Shown here: piece after piece, positions 58,599 to 64,000 of the stretch
Numbering within the stretch: position 1 is the stretch's first letter
Layout of the letters: every line of letters starts with the position of its first letter
Assembly (NCBI GenBank): GCA_041744375.1
Contig: JBGTLA010000049.1
Span: 1 to 64,000 of the forward strand
Length of the DNA stretch: 64,000 bases
Direction of reading: 5' to 3'
Origin: JBGTLA01 sp041744375
Lineage (GTDB): Bacteria; Actinomycetota; Acidimicrobiia; Spongiisociales; ZC4RG35
Made by a program: the position numbers and the translations under genes
The notes under the pieces: generated by a model
Database searches by the model: none
What the model was told of the DNA's origin: nothing
Seen by the model: only the letters and a program-made list of their open reading frames with translations

Positions 58599-61283
58599 AT
58601 GCCCGCTGGCCACGATAGTTACGGTGCAACCTCCGACGCATCCGTGGTCGCCGAACTCCCGGTAGGCGGCTCCGGCGAATCCCTCGCCGCCTACGTGCCC
58701 CGGATCGCGGCCGAGTGGGACCTCGACGCTGCCGGTCAGAGCCACCAGGTGATCGATGCCACCCTTTGTTTCGTCGACATATCGGGCTTCACGCGCCTCT
58801 CCGAGCGGCTGGCGCAACGGGGACGAATCGGAGCCGAGGAGCTGACAGAGGTTCTGACCCGGGTTTTCGGGACGATGCTGGACCGGGCGTACCTCCGCGG
58901 TGGCAACCTTCTCAAGTTCGGGGGCGATGCGCTTCTTCTTCTCTTTCGAGGACCCGACCATCCCCTCCACGCCGCCTGCGCCGCCGTCGAGCTGAGAGCG
59001 TCACTTCGTGAGGCGTCCCAAATTTCGACATCGGTGGGACGGATCGACTTGAGGATGTCGGTCGGCATCCATACCGGTTCTGTCCATGTCTTCATAGCCG
59101 GATCCAGCCATCGTGAGCTGATCGTGACCGGTCCGACAATCTCTGTGACCACAGACATGGAGAAGGTGGCGGACGCAGGCGAGATCGTGGTGAGCCGGGA
59201 AATGGTGGCGGCGTTGCCGACCGGGGCCGTCTCCCGAGAGAAGGGCCCGGGATGGCTCCTCCGGTGGCGTAAGCCACCGGTACCGGCCGGCCGGGTGGTC
59301 CCCCGCCGCTGGGTCCATCCCGAAGCAATCGACCGTTGTGTTCCCGTATCTCTGCGTGAGTATCTTCGGCGTAGCGTCATCGAGCCTGAGCACCGGCTCG
59401 CCACCGTCGGGTTCGTCCGTTTCGAGGGGGTCGACGGGCTGATGAACGCCGAGGGACCCGAAGCGGTGGCAGGGACCCTCGAGAAGCTGGTCGAGGCGAT
59501 CGAGTCGGCGGTGGAGTTGGAGGAAGTCACCTTCCTCGCCAGTGATGTCGACCGCGACGGTGGGAAAGTGATTCTCACCGCCGGCGTTCCGGTGGCGCGG
59601 GAAGATGACGAAGGACGGATGCTCCGTGCTCTTCGTTCGATACTCGACACACCAACGCTTCTCGGGGTCCGGGCTGGTGTCAACCGGGGTCATGTGTTCG
59701 CCGGGATGGTGGGTAACCGGCACCGTCGGGCGTACACCGTGATGGGCGACACCGTGAACCTCGCCGCCCGGCTGATGGCGGCCGCTCCGCCTGGATCGAT
59801 GTACACGCGTCGCAACGTCTTGGACGCCTCGAGTACGCGATTCGAGGCGGAGAGCCTGGAGCCCTTGCGGATGAAGGGTATCGCCGATCCCGTCCAGGCC
59901 TTTTCGGTGGGATCAGAGTTGGGATCGAAGACGGCCGATGAGCATCGGCTTCCTTTCATCGGCCGGAAGGGTGAGCTGCAGACGTTGGAGGACATGATCG
60001 ATCGAGCTCGCAACGGCCGCGGTGGTGTCGTCACCGTGGTCGGCGAGACCGGCATCGGCAAGACCCGATTGGTGGAGGAGGCCTTGCTGGCGGGGCGAGA
60101 CCTGTGGGTGATCCAGGCTCGGGGCGAGCCCGCGGCCGCTTCGCTCCCTTATCGGGCGGTACGCGATCCGATCCTTCAACTGCTTGGCATCGAACGCTCG
60201 ACGCAGGAGAAGATGAGAGGCGAGCTGACCGATCAGATCTTTGCTCTCGCCCCGGCGCTGGCGCCGCTGCTTCCTCTCATCGCCGACGCCGTCCACGTAG
60301 ACATTCCCGACACACCGGAAACGGCCGCCATCGACCCTCGGTTCCGCCAGGAGCGCACAGCCGACGCCGTGCTCGGCCTGATCCAGGCCGCCTCGAGCGG
60401 GCCCGGTGCAATTGTGACTGAAGACGCCCACTGGCTCGACGAGGCATCGACCCACGTCATTGCCCGGCTCATCGAAGCCACCAGTGAGCATCCCTGGCTG
60501 CTGCTCATGACCAGACGCTCGGAGCCGACCGGGCTCCATCCCGATTCGGGCACGGTCATCCACCTCGATCCCCTGACTCCCAAGGAAACAGAAGCCCTGG
60601 TGATTGCCGCCACCGAGGCGGCTCCCCTCCGCCTCCACGAGGTGGCGGCTTTGGTGCAGCGAGCGGGAGGCAACCCCTTGTTCGTGGCCGAGTTGGTCCA
60701 CGTCGTGGGGTCGATCGGTTCCCTCGATGCCGTGCCGGAGACGCTGGGCGGGCTGGTCAGCGCCCAAATCGATTCCCTGCCCCCGTTGGCCCGCAATCTT
60801 CTCATGTATGCCAGTGTCTTCGGGCTCAGTTTCCGTCGGGAGGTTCTGACCGAGATCCTGCGAGACGAGGAGATCGAGATGGATGCCGCCACACGCCGGG
60901 AGCTCGATGTGTTCTGGGTCCGGCAAGGGCGTGACCGGGTCGGGTTTCGCCACGCCTTGGTACGCGACACCGCCTACCACAGTCTTTCTTTCCGACGGCG
61001 CCGTCATCTTCATGCGCGGGCGGGGAGCGTGATCGAACGGCTTGCCGGGGACGACCCGGGTCCGGTGGCCGGTACTCTCGCTCAACACTTCCTGGAAGCC
61101 CAAGACCACTCGCGTGCCTGGCGGTATGGTCGGATGGCCGGTGATCGCGCTCGCCAGACCTACGCCAACGTGGCCGCCGCCACCCATTACGAACGGGCGC
61201 TGGAGGCGTCGAGACGACTCCGGTCGATCGACCCGTCCGAGCTGGCCGACGTGTGGACGCAACTGGCCCACGTCCGCGAGTAG
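58599..61283 (+). CDS. Tandem class III nucleotidyl cyclase domains with AAA/STAND ATPase (sAC-like), interrupted by TAG
   Basis: An 894-residue protein before the stop. Cyclase domain 1 (about residues 50-200) has the metal Asp residues in CFVDISGFTRLSERL and LKFGGDALLLLF, but lacks the NxxxR segment. Cyclase domain 2 (about 265-430) lacks the first Asp (VRFEGVDG) yet keeps MGDTVNLAARL. The halves complement each other like C1/C2 of mammalian soluble adenylyl cyclase. An ATPase follows with P-loop GETGIGKTR (about 482) and EDAHWLDEAS (about 607). I chose the ATG at 58599, with GGAGAG upstream; a GTG at 58500 lies in repeat copy C. The TAG at 61281-61283 cuts off the TPR region. Confidence 0.85.
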   Translation: MPAGHDSYGATSDASVVAELPVGGSGESLAAYVPRIAAEWDLDAAGQSHQVIDATLCFVDISGFTRLSERLAQRGRIGAEELTEVLTRVFGTMLDRAYLRGGNLLKFGGDALLLLFRGPDHPLHAACAAVELRASLREASQISTSVGRIDLRMSVGIHTGSVHVFIAGSSHRELIVTGPTISVTTDMEKVADAGEIVVSREMVAALPTGAVSREKGPGWLLRWRKPPVPAGRVVPRRWVHPEAIDRCVPVSLREYLRRSVIEPEHRLATVGFVRFEGVDGLMNAEGPEAVAGTLEKLVEAIESAVELEEVTFLASDVDRDGGKVILTAGVPVAREDDEGRMLRALRSILDTPTLLGVRAGVNRGHVFAGMVGNRHRRAYTVMGDTVNLAARLMAAAPPGSMYTRRNVLDASSTRFEAESLEPLRMKGIADPVQAFSVGSELGSKTADEHRLPFIGRKGELQTLEDMIDRARNGRGGVVTVVGETGIGKTRLVEEALLAGRDLWVIQARGEPAAASLPYRAVRDPILQLLGIERSTQEKMRGELTDQIFALAPALAPLLPLIADAVHVDIPDTPETAAIDPRFRQERTADAVLGLIQAASSGPGAIVTEDAHWLDEASTHVIARLIEATSEHPWLLLMTRRSEPTGLHPDSGTVIHLDPLTPKETEALVIAATEAAPLRLHEVAALVQRAGGNPLFVAELVHVVGSIGSLDAVPETLGGLVSAQIDSLPPLARNLLMYASVFGLSFRREVLTEILRDEEIEMDAATRRELDVFWVRQGRDRVGFRHALVRDTAYHSLSFRRRRHLHARAGSVIERLAGDDPGPVAGTLAQHFLEAQDHSRAWRYGRMAGDRARQTYANVAAATHYERALEASRRLRSIDPSELADVWTQLAHVRE

Positions 61284-62447
61284 GCCGGCCTGTTCGAGTA
61301 CGCCTTCGACGCTCTCCGGCAGGCGACCCGTCTGGTCAGTGCCGATCCGGTCGGTCGTGCCGGCCTCCACTTTGAGCGCGCTCGCACCCGTTTGCGAATC
61401 GGTGCTCACTCGGCGGCCCTGCGGGAGACGGCACTCGGCCTCAACCTGGTTGGATCGATCGACAGCGTGGCCGCTCGAGAGTCTCGGGCACGGCTGTTGG
61501 CGGTTCGAGGCTTGGCTCGCCTCCAGCAGGGTCGCGCCCGTGAGGCGCTCGTCCTCGCCGAGGATGCCGCCGACGTTGCCGGCGCGACCGGGGTGCACGA
61601 TGCTCTGGCGCGTGCCTACTCGGTGATCGACGGTGCCTACGAGTTGCTCGGCCAGCCCGACCGGGCAGTCTACGAACCCAAGGCGCTCGAGATCTACAAG
61701 AAGCTGGGCCATCTGACCGGGACGGCGGGGGTCGCCAACAACCTGGGAGTCAAGGCTTACTCGGAGGGGCGCTGGGACGAGGCCATCGACTGGTACCGCC
61801 AGGCCCAGGCCGCCTTCCGTCGTCTCGGCAACGAGACCCAGGCGCAACTGGCGGCAGCCAACCTGGGCGAGGTGCTGGCCAGCCAGAAGCGCTTGGCCGA
61901 GGCCGAAGAGATGCTGGTCGGAGCGCGGCGAGCTCTCCGAGCACACGACATGATCGGCGACGCCATCTTCGCCGAGATTCAGCTCGCACGGCTCTCCTTG
62001 GAGCGTGGCGAGATCGAGGCGGCGACTTCGGTCCTGCGCGAGCTCTTGGAGGAGGCCAGCATGGTCGGGCAGGCGGACCTGGTCGTGGAAGCAGGAATCC
62101 ACCTGGTGTCAGCCCTAATCAGGAGTGACGAGCCCGAAGCGGCATTGGAGCTAATCGACACCGTTGAACAGAGCGCGGGTGATGAGGCCGCTTCGTACGC
62201 GGCGCCGCTGTCCCGAGGGCGTGCCGAAGCTCTCATGCTCTCGGGACGAGTCGATCAGGCGTTCACGGAGGCGGAGGAGGCCGTGAGGGCCGCTCGCCGG
62301 CAGGGCCTCATTTACGAAGAGGCCCTTTCGCGTCTCATCCGTGTGCGTATCCGAACTGCCCTCGGCGATGGCGAAGTCACAGAGGACGTCCAGGAGGCAC
62401 AGCGCCTCCTGTACGTCCTCGGGGTGGTAACGACCGACTCCCCTTAG
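61284..62447 (+). CDS. TPR-repeat C-terminal part of the cyclase/ATPase, in frame after TAG
   Basis: Directly after GAG-TAG the same frame runs open for 387 codons: AGLFEYAFDALRQATRLV, then helical TPR units such as ALVLAEDAADVAGATG, GVANNLGVKAYSEGRWDEAIDWYRQAQAAFRRLG and AAANLGEVLASQKRLAEAEEML. This is the expected tail of the sAC-like protein. A CAG-to-TAG change fits (VREQAGLFE). No good internal start is visible; a TTG at 61392 lacks a ribosome site. It may be expressed only by read-through, or be a broken gene. It overlaps the next leftward gene by 4 bp. Confidence 0.75.
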   Translation, partial: AGLFEYAFDALRQATRLVSADPVGRAGLHFERARTRLRIGAHSAALRETALGLNLVGSIDSVAARESRARLLAVRGLARLQQGRAREALVLAEDAADVAGATGVHDALARAYSVIDGAYELLGQPDRAVYEPKALEIYKKLGHLTGTAGVANNLGVKAYSEGRWDEAIDWYRQAQAAFRRLGNETQAQLAAANLGEVLASQKRLAEAEEMLVGARRALRAHDMIGDAIFAEIQLARLSLERGEIEAATSVLRELLEEASMVGQADLVVEAGIHLVSALIRSDEPEAALELIDTVEQSAGDEAASYAAPLSRGRAEALMLSGRVDQAFTEAEEAVRAARRQGLIYEEALSRLIRVRIRTALGDGEVTEDVQEAQRLLYVLGVVTTDSP

Positions 62448-63655
62448 GCGAACGTCCTCCGGCCGTCGATGTTGGAGAAGATGATGTAGCGGGCCTGAAC
62501 GCCACCCTCGACGATTGGGAACTCGGCGTAGGCTATGCACGACGTGTGGCCGCTGGGCAGGATGTCGGCGGGGTCGGTACCCTCCGGCAGTTCGAGTGAA
62601 GCGAACCCGCCCGCTGGGACCCTGGGGTCTTTCTTGCAGTACGGCATCGGTCGCTCACCGACTCCCTCGACGAAGTCGTCGTAGAGCAGGTTCGGCGAGT
62701 CCTGGGCCACATCCGCCCGTGGCGCGAACTCCAGCCTCTCCAGGAACTGGGCGGTCTGCTGGCCGGGTAGCGGCTTGAGATCGACGAACTGGTTGCCGTC
62801 CTCGTCGGTTCCGGCTGAGAAGGTGAAGAACTTTGGCCCGTCGCAGGCGCGCATGATGAGTTCGTACTGAGGATCCAACCAAATCGTGGCCGGTCCCGCT
62901 CCGCACTGCAGTGTCACGTCCGCTTCGGCATTGCCAAAGTTATTGCCGGAGCTGGCGGTCGTCAGCTCGACGGAGTGGCCTCCTGGCGCAACGCCCTCGA
63001 TGTCCCCGCACTCATTGTTGTCGGGTGACGTCTGCACCCAGCCGGAGCGGGCCTCCTCGCACACCAGGTAGTCACCCAGCGGCAACGTGAAGCTGTAGGA
63101 GCCGTCGACTCCGGTCTGGGCTGATGCCAGGGCGCCCCCGGCGCCCCCGGCGCCGTAGACACTGATGGTCCAGCCCTCGAGCCCGTCTTCTCCGGCGCCT
63201 CGGCTGCCGTCGAAGTCGGCGTCGTCGAACTTCACTCCTGACAGAGTGACCCCGGCGTCGTAGCAGAACTCGATGTGGCTGATCGCGAAACTCCTGTTCC
63301 CGTCCTTGGGAACCTGCAGCCCAGAGGCAGACGAGACGGCTGGCTCGTAGCGGTAGATGTTGGCTCCCGCCGGCCCACCCTTGACGATGATCTCGCTCAT
63401 GCTCCGATCGCTCTCCACCGAGGCGGTTCTGCCGTTACCTGACACCGTGACCTCGAATTTCCCACCGTCGGGGCCGGTGTAGGTTTGCGTCTTGGGCGGG
63501 TCGATTTTGAACGAGAACTCGGCCGAAGAACCGATGTCGGCACAGGTGGGGTTGCCCGGATCGACCGTGACGCTCCCATCACCCCACGCGGGCACCACCA
63601 ATGCCATGAGCAGCACGGCTGCAAATCCAGATAGAAGTAAGCTTCGCTTTCTCAT
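62444..63655 (-). CDS. Secreted protein with an SdrD B-like (prealbumin-type) domain
   Basis: A 403-residue secreted protein. Signal peptide residues 1-25 (RKRSLLLSGFAAVLLMALVVPAWG), then a beta-rich N-terminal domain. An SdrD-B-like domain (about residues 135-245) has GVKFDDADFDGSRGAGEDGLEGWTISVYGAGG, GSYSFTLPLGDYLVCEEARSGWVQTSP and a C-terminal domain with FFTFSAGTDEDGNQFVDL. SdrD B domains are calcium-binding surface spacers. No sorting motif or C-terminal helix is seen. ATG 63655 has GGAGG upstream. It ends 4 bp inside the TPR gene. Confidence 0.8.
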   Translation of the reverse strand: MRKRSLLLSGFAAVLLMALVVPAWGDGSVTVDPGNPTCADIGSSAEFSFKIDPPKTQTYTGPDGGKFEVTVSGNGRTASVESDRSMSEIIVKGGPAGANIYRYEPAVSSASGLQVPKDGNRSFAISHIEFCYDAGVTLSGVKFDDADFDGSRGAGEDGLEGWTISVYGAGGAGGALASAQTGVDGSYSFTLPLGDYLVCEEARSGWVQTSPDNNECGDIEGVAPGGHSVELTTASSGNNFGNAEADVTLQCGAGPATIWLDPQYELIMRACDGPKFFTFSAGTDEDGNQFVDLKPLPGQQTAQFLERLEFAPRADVAQDSPNLLYDDFVEGVGERPMPYCKKDPRVPAGGFASLELPEGTDPADILPSGHTSCIAYAEFPIVEGGVQARYIIFSNIDGRRTFA

Positions 63656-63658
63656 CAC

Positions 63659-63854
63659 GCCTCCCTTGGCGAACGATCACGGAGCGACACCCCGGGCAGC
63701 CCGACAAGGAATGCCCGTTCTTGCGCCCACCATTGCCCATCCAACCGATGACTCTAACGCTGGGGAAATGGCGTGTCTACATCTGCCTTACCGCCGGTTT
63801 TGTGAGGTGTGTCGAGCCCGAAGGTCAGCGGGTCGGTTCACGGGCTCGTCGCAA
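63659..63854. other. Intergenic stretch without recognised genes
   Basis: About 196 bp between the secreted SdrD-B-like gene and the next leftward gene. It holds the upstream region of the secreted protein; I see no clear promoter, hairpin or small gene. Confidence 0.4.
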
Positions 63855-64000
63855 TCACCTGGGATGGAAGCGTTCCCGGGGAGCTGCCGCCGAGGTGACG
63901 GGAAACCGGTCGGCGGCCAGGGCCACCATGTCGTCGACGTCGTCGTCGGTCCGGGAGGGGTCGTGGCTGGCAAAGAGGAGATGACCGACATCGGCTTGGG
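63855..64000 (-). CDS. 3' end of an unrecognised protein (partial)
   Basis: The minus strand is open from the window edge to TGA at 63855-63857. It reads QADVGHLLFASHDPSRTDDD and then VDDMVALAADRFPVTSAAAPRERFHPR. Codon use is typical of the neighbours, so this looks like the C-terminus of a real gene whose start lies beyond the window. The family cannot be named. Confidence 0.5.
   Translation of the reverse strand, partial: QADVGHLLFASHDPSRTDDDVDDMVALAADRFPVTSAAAPRERFHPR

Noticed and set aside
59913..62102. 729-residue minus-strand frame opposite the cyclase gene.
   Set aside because: The plus strand holds clear cyclase, ATPase and TPR motifs. The minus frame is a shadow. Its being open across the TAG is no evidence of coding.
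1..64000. Search for tRNA, rRNA, riboswitch, prophage, IS or plasmid features.
   Set aside because: No cloverleaf, conserved riboswitch core, transposase, integrase or replication gene was recognised in any gap.

Overview
The window is chromosomal DNA of a high-GC Gram-positive bacterium, most likely an actinobacterium of the Acidimicrobiia type. This is inferred from a WhiB protein, a GlnR/GlnA2 pair, a DUF3151 protein, a SigK/RskA-type sigma/anti-sigma pair, 11-bp PHO-box direct repeats, several promoters that look leaderless, and dense short-overlap operons. I saw no rRNA, tRNA, CRISPR array, phage module, insertion sequence or transposase. Gene density is about 90 %.

Layout. 1-3.3 kb: end of an unknown gene, two tandem copies of a ~104-bp palindromic repeat, then a leftward glnA2-glnR pair and a leftward whiB plus membrane-protein pair. 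3.4-7.4 kb: a B12-binding regulator of the CarH/LitR kind faces a leftward operon of ECF sigma factor, RskA-like anti-sigma, acyltransferase and DUF1295 protein. The regulator/whiB intergenic region and the sigma promoter carry the same 14-bp palindrome (TTTTAGCACTAAAA and ATTTAGTGCTAAAT), so all three transcription units look like one regulon. 7.5-14.6 kb: glycine betaine uptake (proX divergent from proV-proW) followed by choline-to-betaine oxidation (betB-betA). 14.6-21.6 kb: M20 peptidase, KAS III with a divergent TetR regulator, polyphosphate kinase and an MFS exporter. 21.7-28.7 kb: pstSCAB-phoU-response regulator-histidine kinase with a PHO box before pstS and a weaker one before ppk. 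28.7-32 kb: dxs and a HAD-SpoU fusion. 32-36.4 kb: an AapJQMP amino-acid ABC transporter with a strong hairpin after the binding protein. 36.4-44.3 kb: CapA-like protein, M20D hydrolase, SoxR-type regulator, SPFH/NfeD/PadR cluster, DUF3151, DoxX and MscL. 44.3-50 kb: clpB, a CREST-like membrane protein, a methyltransferase and an APH-fold kinase. 50-54.7 kb: two secreted Ser/Asp-rich repeat proteins translationally linked to a histidine kinase and response regulator, then kynureninase. 54.7-64 kb: an SLH-CapA fusion, a cNMP-binding/patatin protein, a large two-cyclase-domain/ATPase/TPR protein resembling soluble adenylyl cyclase, and a secreted SdrD-B-like protein.

The most unusual points are: (1) the shared palindrome linking a CarH-like B12 regulator to whiB and to a sigma/anti-sigma/lipid operon; (2) four copies of a ~104-bp palindromic repeat not explained by any gene; (3) two adjacent large genes each broken by one in-frame stop with clearly coding sequence continuing in the same frame; (4) the sAC-like cyclase with complementary degenerate cyclase domains; and (5) the Ser/Asp-repeat protein plus two-component locus.
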